Assembly: GCA_029821635.1 (NCBI GenBank)
Contig: JALGSW010000072.1
Span: 1-41,141, forward strand
Source: Candidatus Zipacnadia bacterium
Lineage (GTDB): Bacteria > Armatimonadota > Zipacnadia > Zipacnadales > UBA5352
Length of the DNA: 41,141 bases
Reading direction: 5' to 3'
A program made the position numbers and the translations under genes. Below are positions 24,356 to 33,072 of the stretch, one piece after another. How positions within the stretch are numbered: position 1 is the first letter of the stretch; every line of letters starts with the position of its first letter. A model generated the notes under the pieces. The model ran no database searches. It had not been told where the DNA came from and worked only from the letters and a program-made list of their open reading frames with translations.

Positions 24356-25408
24356 ATGCTTCCGCATCGCACGTTCACGAGCATCACACGGCGGCTCGCC
24401 CACCTGCTGGGTCACTTCTCGCGTGACCTCGGCATCGACCTGGGCACGGCGAACACGCTCGTGCACGTGAAGGGGCGCGGCATCATGCTGCGCGAGCCCT
24501 CGGTGGTGGCGGTGGACAGCCACACGCGCCAGGTGCTCGCGGTGGGTGAGGACGCGAAGCGGATGGTGGGGCGAACGCCGGCGCAGATCAGGGCGGTGCG
24601 CCCGCTGCGGGACGGCGTGATCGCGGACTTCGACACGACCGAAGCGATGCTCCATCACTTCATTGAGAAGGTGCTGACGCGTCGCTTCCTCGAACACCCG
24701 CGCGTGGTGATCGGGGTGCCGTCGGGGATCACGGAGGTGGAGCGGCGCGCGGTGGAGGAGGCGGCGCGCCGCGCCGGGGCATGGTCGGCGCTGGTGATCG
24801 ACGAGCCGATGGCCGCGGCGATCGGCGCGGGGATGCCGGTGGGCGAGCCGGTCGGGAGCATGATCGTGGACATTGGCGGCGGCACGACCGAGGTCGCGGT
24901 GATCTCGCTGGGAGGCATCTGCTCCGAGCGATCGGTGCGCGTGGCGGGGGAGGAGATGGACGAAGCGATCGTGGCGTACGTGCGGCACGAGCTGAACCTC
25001 TACATCGGCGAGAGCACTGCCGAGGATGTGAAGATACGCATCGGCTCGGCCTTCCCGCTGGCGCAGGAGATGGAGATGACGATTCGTGGCAAGGACCTGG
25101 TGTCCGGGCTGCCCAAGAGCGTGGTGCTGACCTCACAGCAGGTGCGCGAGGCGATTCGCGAGCCGCTGGGGATCGTCGTCGAGCTGGTGAAGGAGACGCT
25201 CGATGAGACGCCGCCGGAGCTTGCGGCGGACGTGATGAACCGCGGGATCATGCTGGCCGGAGGCGTGGCACTGCTGCGCGGTCTCGACCAGCTCATCAGC
25301 GCGGAGACGGACGTGCCGGTGTACGTGGCCGAGGACCCGCTGACGGCGGTGGTCATCGGGACGGCGCGGTATCTTGAGGAGCTCGACGGCTTCCCGATGG
25401 CAAGGTGA
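24356..25408 (+). CDS. mreB: Rod shape-determining protein MreB
   Basis: 'RDLGIDLGTANTLVHVKGRGIMLREPSVVAVD', 'GVIADFDTTEAMLHHFI', 'MIVDIGGGTTEVAVISLGGI', 'GIMLAGGVALLRGLDQLI'. Confidence 0.97.
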   Translation: MLPHRTFTSITRRLAHLLGHFSRDLGIDLGTANTLVHVKGRGIMLREPSVVAVDSHTRQVLAVGEDAKRMVGRTPAQIRAVRPLRDGVIADFDTTEAMLHHFIEKVLTRRFLEHPRVVIGVPSGITEVERRAVEEAARRAGAWSALVIDEPMAAAIGAGMPVGEPVGSMIVDIGGGTTEVAVISLGGICSERSVRVAGEEMDEAIVAYVRHELNLYIGESTAEDVKIRIGSAFPLAQEMEMTIRGKDLVSGLPKSVVLTSQQVREAIREPLGIVVELVKETLDETPPELAADVMNRGIMLAGGVALLRGLDQLISAETDVPVYVAEDPLTAVVIGTARYLEELDGFPMAR

Positions 25409-25415
25409 GTGACTG

Positions 25416-26255
25416 ATGCGCGCGATGCACGGACCGGTGGTTCGCTGGGAGGTGATCGTGGCGATGGTGGTGATCGCCGCGATCTTCACCTGGGGCCAGC
25501 ACCGTGCGCGCGCGGTGGGTGGGACGAGTCTTCCCGAGCGTGGGGCGCGTTCGCTCGTCTGGCCCGTCCAGTCGGTGCTGGTCGGCGCAGGAGGGGCCAC
25601 GCGGGACGTGGTGGTTGCCGCCTACCGCGGCCGGAGCCTCGTGACTGAGAACGAGGAGCTTGAGGCGCGGGTGCGCCAGCTTGAGGCGGACAGGCTGCGG
25701 ATGGTCAGCTACTACCTGGAGAACACGGCGATGCGCAAGAAGCTCGGATGGGCTCCGCTGGAGCCGGCGCCGAGCGTGGCCGCGCGTGTGATCGACTGGT
25801 CGTCGGGGCAGAGCCGCAAGCGTGTGGCGATCGAGGCCAATCGGCAGCTTGAGCTGGGCAACATCGTGCGGACCGAGGCGGGACTGGTGGGGCGGGTGAT
25901 CGAGGCGCAGGGTACGCGCGGCACGGTGATGCTGCTCAACGACGCGGAGAGCGCCGTGGCCGCTCGGGTGCTGCGCGAGGACGGCGACTTCGGTATGGTC
26001 AGCGTGGCGTCGGAGGCGAGTGAGAACCGCGTGATGCTGAAGATGGTCCCACACTCGCACAAGGCCGACCTGCGCGTCGGGGACGTGCTGGTGAGCTCCG
26101 GGGACGGGGGAGTGTACCCCCAGGGCGTCCCGATCGGCTTCATCGAGAGCGTAGAGACGTCGGCGGTGAACGTCGCATCGATCACGGCCTACATCCGCCC
26201 GTTCGCGGACTTCGAGCACCTCGACTACGTGCTGGTCGAGCGCCGGGGGGAGTAG
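25416..26255 (+). CDS. mreC: Rod shape-determining protein MreC
   Basis: N-terminal TM, coiled coil, 'ARVIDWSSGQSRKRVAIEANRQLELGNIVRTEAGLVGRVIEAQ', 'ADLRVGDVLVSSGDGGVYPQGVPIG'; directly after mreB. Confidence 0.95.
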   Translation: MRAMHGPVVRWEVIVAMVVIAAIFTWGQHRARAVGGTSLPERGARSLVWPVQSVLVGAGGATRDVVVAAYRGRSLVTENEELEARVRQLEADRLRMVSYYLENTAMRKKLGWAPLEPAPSVAARVIDWSSGQSRKRVAIEANRQLELGNIVRTEAGLVGRVIEAQGTRGTVMLLNDAESAVAARVLREDGDFGMVSVASEASENRVMLKMVPHSHKADLRVGDVLVSSGDGGVYPQGVPIGFIESVETSAVNVASITAYIRPFADFEHLDYVLVERRGE

Positions 26256-26283
26256 GCGGCCCTCACCACGGGGCTGTGCGGAT

Positions 26284-26299
26284 CCCGCCCACGGGCGGG
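26284..26299. repeat. Short GC hairpin between mreC and mreD-like gene
   Basis: cccgcc cacg ggcggg; flanked by accacggggctgtg ... caccacagggggg. Confidence 0.6.
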
Positions 26300-26355
26300 A
26301 CACCACAGGGGGGCGGCCCGCACCACGGGCACGGCGAAGAACGAGGAGCTGCAGC

Positions 26356-26832
26356 GTGGCCTATCTCGCGTATCTGATCCTGCTGGTGCTGCTGACGGCC
26401 ATCGAGCGCACGTGGCCCGGGTGGCTGCTGATCCACGATCAGGGGCCTGAGCTCGTGGTCGCGGCGGTGGTGAGCATCGGGCTGTGCGGCGGTCCGATGG
26501 CGGGCTGCTTCGCGGGCCTGATCGGTGCGCTGCTGCTCGGGAGCGTGGAGAGCGCGTGGCTTGGCGGCACGTTCTTCGCCTTCATGACGCTCGGGACTGT
26601 GGTGGGGCTGTTGCGCGGCGCGTTGCTGGCGGAGCGGGCGCCGATGGCGGCGCTGGTGACGCTGGCGGCGATACCAGTCGTGGAAGTCATCCGCCTGATC
26701 TTCGCGGCGCCACCAAGTCCCGCGCCGTGGGTGCTGCCGGTGCTCGTGGCCGCGCCCTACAGTGCGTTGCTCGCCCTGCCGATCTTCGGGCTTTTCCGGG
26801 CGGTCACCGGGCTGCTGGCCCCCGAGCCCTGA
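26356..26832 (+). CDS. mreD: MreD-like membrane protein
   Basis: GTG start; 158-aa hydrophobic protein in the canonical mreB-mreC-mreD position. Confidence 0.75.
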   Translation: MAYLAYLILLVLLTAIERTWPGWLLIHDQGPELVVAAVVSIGLCGGPMAGCFAGLIGALLLGSVESAWLGGTFFAFMTLGTVVGLLRGALLAERAPMAALVTLAAIPVVEVIRLIFAAPPSPAPWVLPVLVAAPYSALLALPIFGLFRAVTGLLAPEP

Positions 26833-26848
26833 CGTCGGAGGTATTCTG

Positions 26849-27640
26849 ATGCCACGTCCCTCGGTCGTGGGGATGATCCCCGCCCGCTACGCATCGACCC
26901 GACTTCCGGGGAAGGTGCTGCTTGACATCGCGGGCAAGCCGATGATCCAGCGGGTCTACGAGCGCTGCCTGCAGGCGGAGCTGCTCGACGACGTGCTCGT
27001 GGCGACCGACGACGAGCGCGTCGCGGAGGTCGTGGAGGGCTTCGGCGGCCACGTGGAGATGACCGACTGCGAGCACTGCTCGGGGACCGACCGGCTGGCG
27101 GAGGTCGCGGGGCGGATTACGCTTGAGCCGCGCGATGTGATCGTCAACGTGCAGGGCGACGAGCCGATGCTCGAGCCTGAGACGATCGACGCGGCCGTGC
27201 GGCCGTTCCTGAGCGACGAGGCGCTGCAGATGGGGACGATCGCGACGCCGATCGACGACCTTGAGGAGCACCTCGACTCGGCGGCGGTGAAGGTGGTCGT
27301 TGACGCGCAGGGGTGGGCGCTGTACTTCTCACGCTCGCCGATCCCGTTCTTCAGGCTGCCCGCGGGAGAGACTCAGCCGGACACGCCGCGGCGGCATCCG
27401 GTGTCGGGGATGGCCCCGCTCAAGCACATCGGGCTCTACGTCTACCGGCGGGAGATGCTGCTGTGGTACGCGGGGCTTGCGCCGAGCGCGTTGGAGCAGA
27501 CGGAGGGGCTTGAGCAACTCCGGGTGCTGGAGGCGGGGCGGCGCATCCGCGTGGTGGTCGTTGACTACTCGCCGATTGGCGTGGACACGCCCGAGGACCT
27601 CGAGCGCGTCCGCGAACTGTTCGCGGCGGAGGGCGATTAG
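26849..27640 (+). CDS. kdsB: 3-deoxy-manno-octulosonate cytidylyltransferase
   Basis: 'VVGMIPARYASTRLPGKVLLDIAGKPMIQRVYERC', 'CSGTDRLAEV', 'IVNVQGDEPMLEPETIDAAV', 'LYFSRSPIPFFR', 'HIGLYVYRREML'. Confidence 0.97.
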   Translation: MPRPSVVGMIPARYASTRLPGKVLLDIAGKPMIQRVYERCLQAELLDDVLVATDDERVAEVVEGFGGHVEMTDCEHCSGTDRLAEVAGRITLEPRDVIVNVQGDEPMLEPETIDAAVRPFLSDEALQMGTIATPIDDLEEHLDSAAVKVVVDAQGWALYFSRSPIPFFRLPAGETQPDTPRRHPVSGMAPLKHIGLYVYRREMLLWYAGLAPSALEQTEGLEQLRVLEAGRRIRVVVVDYSPIGVDTPEDLERVRELFAAEGD

Positions 27641-27641
27641 C

Positions 27642-28466
27642 GTGACGAATGTCAGAGAAGTGCGAGTGCGCGAGGGCTGCGTGATCGGCGGGGAGAAGCT
27701 GGCGATCATCGCCGGCCCGTGCCTGATCGAGGACTTCGAGGCGACGGCCGCGATGGCGCAGGACCTGGCGACGATCTGCGACCGGCTCGACGTGCCCTTC
27801 GTGTTCAAGGCTTCGTACGACAAGGCGAACCGGACGTCGGTGGGTTCCGAACGCGGTCCGGGCTGGCAGAAGGGCCTGGAAGTGCTGGCGCGGGTGCGCG
27901 AGCACGTGGGCGTGCCCGTGGTCTCCGACGTGCATGACACGCTGCAGGTGCCGATGGCGATGCAGGCGCTGGACATGCTGCAGGTTCCGGCGTTCCTGTG
28001 CAGGCAGACGGACCTGCTGGTCGCGGTGGGGGAGACGGGGCTGCCGGTGAACGTGAAGAAGGGGCAGTTCCTCGCGCCGGAGGACATGGAGCACGTGATC
28101 GGCAAGGTGATCTCCACCGGGAACAAGAACGTGACGATGACCGAGCGCGGCGCGAGCTTCGGCTACCACAACCTCGTGGTGGACATGCGCGGGCTGGCGA
28201 TCATGCGCGGGCTGGGCCATCCGGTGGTCTTCGACGCCACGCACTCGGTCCAGCTCCCCGGCGGGGCGTGCGGGGCGTCAGGTGGGCAGCGGGAGTTCGC
28301 TCCAGTGCTGGCGCGCGCAGCGGTCGCCGCGGGGATCGACGCGGTGTTCATGGAAGTGCACCCAGAGCCGGAGAGGGCGCCCTGCGACGGCCCGAACATG
28401 ATCCCGCTGGATGAAGTTGAGGCGCTGATTAAGCGGCTGCTCGCGATCAGGCGAGCGCTGCACTGA
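27642..28466 (+). CDS. kdsA: 3-deoxy-8-phosphooctulonate synthase
   Basis: 'LAIIAGPCLIEDFE', 'FVFKASYDKANRTSVGSERGPG', 'CRQTDLLVAVGETGLPVNVKKGQFLAPEDM', 'FDATHSVQLPGG', 'MEVHPEPERAPCDGPNMI'. GTG start. Confidence 0.97.
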   Translation: MTNVREVRVREGCVIGGEKLAIIAGPCLIEDFEATAAMAQDLATICDRLDVPFVFKASYDKANRTSVGSERGPGWQKGLEVLARVREHVGVPVVSDVHDTLQVPMAMQALDMLQVPAFLCRQTDLLVAVGETGLPVNVKKGQFLAPEDMEHVIGKVISTGNKNVTMTERGASFGYHNLVVDMRGLAIMRGLGHPVVFDATHSVQLPGGACGASGGQREFAPVLARAAVAAGIDAVFMEVHPEPERAPCDGPNMIPLDEVEALIKRLLAIRRALH

Positions 28467-28477
28467 GGTTTTCAGGC

Positions 28478-29512
28478 ATGAGAAGAATACACCGAGTCCA
28501 TCAGCCCGAGCCGAAGGCGCTCGCACGGGTGGACGCCGAGCTCGTGCTGGGACATGCGTTGCAGGCCCTGGAGATCGAGCGCCGCGCGATCGAGTGCGTG
28601 GCGGAGCGGCTGGACGAGCGGCTGGTGCACGCCGTGGAGATGTTGCTGGCGATGCGCGGGCGCGTGATCGTCTGCGGGATCGGCAAGTCCGGCGCGATCG
28701 GGCGCAAGCTCGCAGGGACCTTCGCCAGCACCGGCACGCCCGCGTACTTCATGCACGCGGCGGAGGCGGTGCACGGGGACCTCGGGATGATCGACGCCGA
28801 GGACCTCGTGATCCTCATCACCAACAGCGGTGAGACCGACGAGATCGTGCGCATCCTGCCGATCCTCAAGCGGCGGGGTGCGGGCACGATCGCGATCTGC
28901 GGCAACGAGGCCTCGACCGTGGGGCAGGCAGCCGACGTGCTGCTCAATGCCGCGGTCGAGCGCGAGGCCTGCCCGCTGAACCTGGCGCCGACGTCGTCGG
29001 CGATCGCGGAGCTGGCGCTGGGCGATGCGCTGGCGATTGCGCTGATGGCCGCACGGGGGTTCAGCGCGGAGGACTTCGGCGCGACGCACCCCGGCGGGCA
29101 GCTCGGCAAGCGCGTGCTGCTGAAGGTCGAGGACGTCATGCACGGCGGCGCGCAGAATCCGGCGGTGGACCTCGACGCGAGCGTCGAGGAGGCACTGCTG
29201 GCGATGACGAACGCGGCGGTGCGCGGCGCGGTCTCCATCGTGGACCAGGACGGGATGCTGCGCGGGCTGTTCACAGACGGCGACTTCCGGCGCGTGGTGC
29301 AGATGGAGGCGGACCGCAACGCACTGATGGCCCGACCGATCGCGGAGGTCATGACGAAGAATCCGACGACGATCGCGGTCGGCACGCTGGCGTTCGAGGC
29401 CCTCAACGTGATGGACGACCGGGAGTTCGACAACCTTCCGGTGGTTGACGAGGACGGACGTGCGGTGGGCATCCTTGACATTCAGGACCTGATGAAGGCC
29501 GGGTTGGTGTGA
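28478..29512 (+). CDS. kdsD: D-arabinose 5-phosphate isomerase (KpsF/GutQ family, SIS + CBS)
   Basis: 'VIVCGIGKSGAIGRKLAGTFASTGTPAYFMHAAEAVHGDLGMI', 'LAPTSSAIAELALGDALAIALMAARGFSAEDFGATHPGGQLGKRVLLKVEDVMH', CBS repeats. Confidence 0.95.
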   Translation: MRRIHRVHQPEPKALARVDAELVLGHALQALEIERRAIECVAERLDERLVHAVEMLLAMRGRVIVCGIGKSGAIGRKLAGTFASTGTPAYFMHAAEAVHGDLGMIDAEDLVILITNSGETDEIVRILPILKRRGAGTIAICGNEASTVGQAADVLLNAAVEREACPLNLAPTSSAIAELALGDALAIALMAARGFSAEDFGATHPGGQLGKRVLLKVEDVMHGGAQNPAVDLDASVEEALLAMTNAAVRGAVSIVDQDGMLRGLFTDGDFRRVVQMEADRNALMARPIAEVMTKNPTTIAVGTLAFEALNVMDDREFDNLPVVDEDGRAVGILDIQDLMKAGLV

Positions 29513-29579
29513 CCTCACCCCCCGGCCCCCTCTCCCTGGAAACCGCAAACGGCACGGTTTCAAGCGGGAGAGGGGGAGA
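29513..29579. repeat. C-rich/G-rich outer-arm hairpin with inner gaaaccg/cggtttc
   Basis: cctcaccccccggccccctctccctggaaaccgcaaacggcacggtttcaagcgggagagggggagaa. Confidence 0.9.
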
Positions 29580-29620
29580 ACGGCGCGACGCGCAATGCGC
29601 GATTACCTGAGCGAGGCGTC

Positions 29621-30349
29621 ATGACGCTGACTATCATTCACACCGCGGACCTGCACGATCGGCTCGACGAGGCGCGGGCGGAGGCCCTCGGCTTCCTGCG
29701 AGAGCAGTCCGACGCGCTGCTGCTCGACAGCGGCGACGCGGTCGGCGCGGGGAACATCTACGTCCGGCCGACCGAGCCGGTGCTCGAGCGCATGAACGCG
29801 GCGGGCTACCGCGCGATGGCGGTCGGCAACCGCGAGTTCTTCTTCCGCAGGCGCGGGATGCAGTTCAAGACGCGGCAGGCGCGGTTCCCGGTCATCACGA
29901 CCAACCTCCTGCCGCTGGGCGGTGAGTTCGGGCAGATACGCCGCTGGGTCGCGCTCACGCACGCGGGCGCGCGGATAGGCATCTTCGGCCTGACGCCGAC
30001 GATGATCCGTCCGGGGCACCCGTTCGAGCGCCTCTCCGACGTGCGCCTCATCGCATGGGAGGCGGCGGCTCGCGAGGCCGTCGAGCACCTGCGCGCGCGC
30101 GTTGACTGGCTGATCGCGCTGAGCCACCGTGGCATCGAGGATGATCGCGCGCTGGCGGAGTTGTGCCCGGAGATCGACCTGGTCCTCGGCGGGCACAGCC
30201 ACGTTGAGGAGTGCACGGTGGTCGGCCCGCGGCCGACGCTGATCTCACACGCGGGACACCACGCCCGTGCCGCGGCGGTGATCAAGGCGCAGCGCGGCGC
30301 GGACGGGCGGAACTGCTTCGAGACGCAGATCGTGGAGATAGCTCGATGA
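29621..30349 (+). CDS. Metallophosphoesterase, 5'-nucleotidase (UshA/YunD-like) catalytic domain
   Basis: 'LTIIHTADLHDRL', 'LLLDSGDAVG', 'AVGNREFF', 'LIALSHRGIEDD', 'IDLVLGGHSHV'. Confidence 0.88.
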   Translation: MTLTIIHTADLHDRLDEARAEALGFLREQSDALLLDSGDAVGAGNIYVRPTEPVLERMNAAGYRAMAVGNREFFFRRRGMQFKTRQARFPVITTNLLPLGGEFGQIRRWVALTHAGARIGIFGLTPTMIRPGHPFERLSDVRLIAWEAAAREAVEHLRARVDWLIALSHRGIEDDRALAELCPEIDLVLGGHSHVEECTVVGPRPTLISHAGHHARAAAVIKAQRGADGRNCFETQIVEIAR

Positions 30350-31137
30350 ACGGATGGCGCCTCTACGCCGATGCGGGCAACACCGCGCTGAAGTGGGCGG
30401 CGTGGGCGGGTGCGTGCTGGGTGGCGGAGGGGCGGATGGAGATCGACGCGCCGCAGGCCGCGTGGCGGGAGCTTGGCGCGGTGCTGGCGATGGCGGGCCT
30501 CGACGCCGATGAGTGCGAGGGCGTCGCGCTGGTGTGCAGCCGGCCCTCGCAGGCCGAAGCGTCGGAGCGCGCGTTGACCGCCGCGACCGGCATGCCGGTC
30601 CGGCTGATGGGCCGCGACATGTGTTCGGACACGCCGGTGTCCTACCACGACCCCTCCGAGATCGGGCAGGATCGGCTGGCGGCGGCTGAGGCCGCGCTGA
30701 ACCTCGTTGGCCCGCCGGTGGTCGTCGTGGCCGTCGGGACCTGCATCACCGCGCAGGCGCTCGACGCCCAGGGGACGCTCGTCGGCGGCGCGATCGCTCC
30801 GGGGCTGGAGGCGCAGGCGGCCGGGATTGCGATCGCGGTCCCGCACCTGCGCGAGCCGTTGGCCGAGGCGATGGAACTGCTACGCTCGGGCGAGACGCCG
30901 CCGGAGATCGGGCGCACGACCGTGGAGAACCTGGCGCTGGGGCTGGCGGGGTCGCTGGTCGGGACGGTGCAGGCGCTCATCGGGATGATGCACGCCGCGG
31001 TCGGCGAGGCGACGGTGATCGCGACGGGCGGCGACGCGGCGCCGGCCGCGCGGCTGGGGGCAGAGTTCGACCGCGTGGAGCCGCTGCTGGTGCTGGAGGG
31101 ACTGAGATCGGTTGACGAGCAGGCGCGCGGGGGCTGA
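30346..31137 (+). CDS. coaX: Type III pantothenate kinase, divergent
   Basis: 'YADAGNTALKWAAW', 'EIGQDRLAAAEAAL', 'VAVGTCITAQALD', 'LVGGAIAPGLEAQ', 'VIATGGDA', 'LLVLEGL'. ATGA overlap with previous gene. Confidence 0.85.
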   Translation: MNGWRLYADAGNTALKWAAWAGACWVAEGRMEIDAPQAAWRELGAVLAMAGLDADECEGVALVCSRPSQAEASERALTAATGMPVRLMGRDMCSDTPVSYHDPSEIGQDRLAAAEAALNLVGPPVVVVAVGTCITAQALDAQGTLVGGAIAPGLEAQAAGIAIAVPHLREPLAEAMELLRSGETPPEIGRTTVENLALGLAGSLVGTVQALIGMMHAAVGEATVIATGGDAAPAARLGAEFDRVEPLLVLEGLRSVDEQARGG

Positions 31138-32146
31138 TAACCTGTCTGCGCCCATCGCCATTGGCGGTATCACGGTCGATCCGCCGCTGGTCCTCGGGCC
31201 GATGGCCGGGACCACGAACCGCGTGTTCCGGATGCTGTGCCGGCGCGGCGGAGCGGGGCTGGTCTGCGGCGAGATGGTGTCGGTCAACGCGATCGTGCAG
31301 GGCAACGAGCGGACGCATGAGATGCTGGCGACCTTTCCGGGCGAGCACCCGGTCTCGATGCAGCTCTTCGGCTCGGAGCCCGCGATCGTGCGGGACGCGG
31401 TGCCCGCGATCGTCGAGGCGGGCGCGGACATCGTTGACATCAACATGGGCTGCTCTGTGCCGAAGGTGCGGCGCAATGGGGCGGGCGTCGCGCTGATGGG
31501 CGAGCCGAAGCTCGCGGCGGAGCTGACCGCCGCGGCGGTGGAGGCGTCGCGGGTTCCGGTGACGGTGAAGATCCGCGCGGGGCTGACGGTGGACGAAGAC
31601 AGCTACGTGGAGTTCGCCCGGCGGATGCAGGATGCGGGCGCGGCGGCCGTGACGGTGCATTGGCGCGCGGCTTCGCAAGGCTTCCGCGGGACGCCGGGCT
31701 GGGAACCGATCGCGCGCGTCGCGAGCGCGCTGGACGTGCCGGTGATCGGCAGCGGCGACGTGCAGCGGCCCGAGGACGCGCCGCGGATGATGCGCGAGAC
31801 GGGCTGTGACGGAGTGATGATCGCGCGCGGAGCGTGGGGCCGGCCGTGGCTCTTCGGTCAGGCCGCCGCGGCTCTGCGAGGCGACGAGCCCGCGCCCGAG
31901 CCGGGGATCGAGGTGCGGCTGGGCGTCGCGCTGCTGCACGCGCAGATGCTGGTGCTGGACGCGGGGGAGAGGATCGCGCTGCATGAGATGCGCGCGCAGA
32001 TGCATCACTACGTGAAGGGCCTGCCCCGCGCCGGCCACTTCCGGCGCGAGGCCAACCAACTGCATGCGCTGAAGGAGCTGTACGAGCTGACCGTCGGCTA
32101 CGCGGCGGAGGTCCGTGCCGAGGCATCGAGCGAGGGAGCGCCATGA
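31112..32146 (+). CDS. dusB: tRNA-dihydrouridine synthase (DusB-like)
   Basis: 'LVLGPMAGTTNRVFRMLCRRGGAGLVCGEMVS', 'VSMQLFGSEP', 'ADIVDINMGCSVPKVRRNGAGVALM', 'VPVIGSGDVQRPEDA', 'GCDGVMIARGAWGRPWLF'. Exact start uncertain (TTG at 31112). Confidence 0.9.
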   Translation: MTSRRAGADNLSAPIAIGGITVDPPLVLGPMAGTTNRVFRMLCRRGGAGLVCGEMVSVNAIVQGNERTHEMLATFPGEHPVSMQLFGSEPAIVRDAVPAIVEAGADIVDINMGCSVPKVRRNGAGVALMGEPKLAAELTAAAVEASRVPVTVKIRAGLTVDEDSYVEFARRMQDAGAAAVTVHWRAASQGFRGTPGWEPIARVASALDVPVIGSGDVQRPEDAPRMMRETGCDGVMIARGAWGRPWLFGQAAAALRGDEPAPEPGIEVRLGVALLHAQMLVLDAGERIALHEMRAQMHHYVKGLPRAGHFRREANQLHALKELYELTVGYAAEVRAEASSEGAP

Positions 32147-33072
32147 AGCACGTGCTGAGCATCAGCCTGGGATCGTCGGCCCGTGACAGTTGCGCCGAGG
32201 TGGAGATGCTCGGGCAGCGACTGCTGCTGGAGCGCCGGGGCACGGATGGTTCGCTCGAGCGCTTCGAGCGGATGCTGACCGCGAACGACGGCATCGTGGA
32301 CTGCCTGACGATCGGCGGGACGAACCTCGGGCTTTACTGCGCCGGGCGTTACTACCCGTTCAAGGAGATCAGCAAGCTCGCCGGGGCCGTGAAGCAGACG
32401 CCCGTGGTCGATGGCTCGGGCCTCAAGGACACGCTGGAGCGCCGCACCGTCGGCTGGCTGCAGGAGCGCGGGGTCGTGGACTTTGCCAGCGCGAAGGTGC
32501 TGCTCACCTGCGGGATCGACCGCTTCGGGCTGGCCGAGACGCTCGATGAGATGGGCGTGGACGTGCTCTTCGGCGACACGCTCTTCATCCTCGGGTTGCC
32601 GTGGGCGCTGCCATCCCTGGGCGCGCTGCAGACGCTCGGGAAGACATTGCTGCCACTGGTGACGCGGCTCCCGTTCAAGTGGGTCTATCCGACGGGTGGC
32701 AAGCAGGACGAGATCGTGCCGAAGTACCAGCGCTTCTACGAGTGGGCCGATGTCATCGCTGGGGACTTCCACTACATCCGCCGGCACATGCCCGATGACC
32801 TTGGCGGGAAGGTCATCCTGACGAACACGATCACCACCGAGGACGTGACGGAGCTGCGCGCGCGGGGCGTGCGTCTGCTGATCACCAGCACGCCGGTCAT
32901 CGGCAACAGGATCTTTGCGACGAACGTGCTTCAGGGCGCGTTCGTCTGCCTGCTGGGCAGGCGCCCGGAAGAGATCGAGCCCGAAGACTACCAGCGCATC
33001 GCTGACGAGATCGGCTGGGAGCCGACCGTGCGCAATCTCAGTGAGACCGCCGAAGGGGAGCACAGCGAGTGA
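32143..33072 (+). CDS. Conserved-looking protein of unknown function; resembles proteins I recall being annotated 'quinate 5-dehydrogenase'
   Basis: 'MKHVLSISLGSSARDSCAEVEMLGQRLLLERRGTDGSLERF', 'VVDGSGLKDTLERRTVGWL', 'YEWADVIAGDFHYIRRHMPDDLGGKVILTNTITTEDVTELRARGVRLLITSTP'. ATGA overlap with dusB. Confidence 0.75.
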   Translation: MKHVLSISLGSSARDSCAEVEMLGQRLLLERRGTDGSLERFERMLTANDGIVDCLTIGGTNLGLYCAGRYYPFKEISKLAGAVKQTPVVDGSGLKDTLERRTVGWLQERGVVDFASAKVLLTCGIDRFGLAETLDEMGVDVLFGDTLFILGLPWALPSLGALQTLGKTLLPLVTRLPFKWVYPTGGKQDEIVPKYQRFYEWADVIAGDFHYIRRHMPDDLGGKVILTNTITTEDVTELRARGVRLLITSTPVIGNRIFATNVLQGAFVCLLGRRPEEIEPEDYQRIADEIGWEPTVRNLSETAEGEHSE

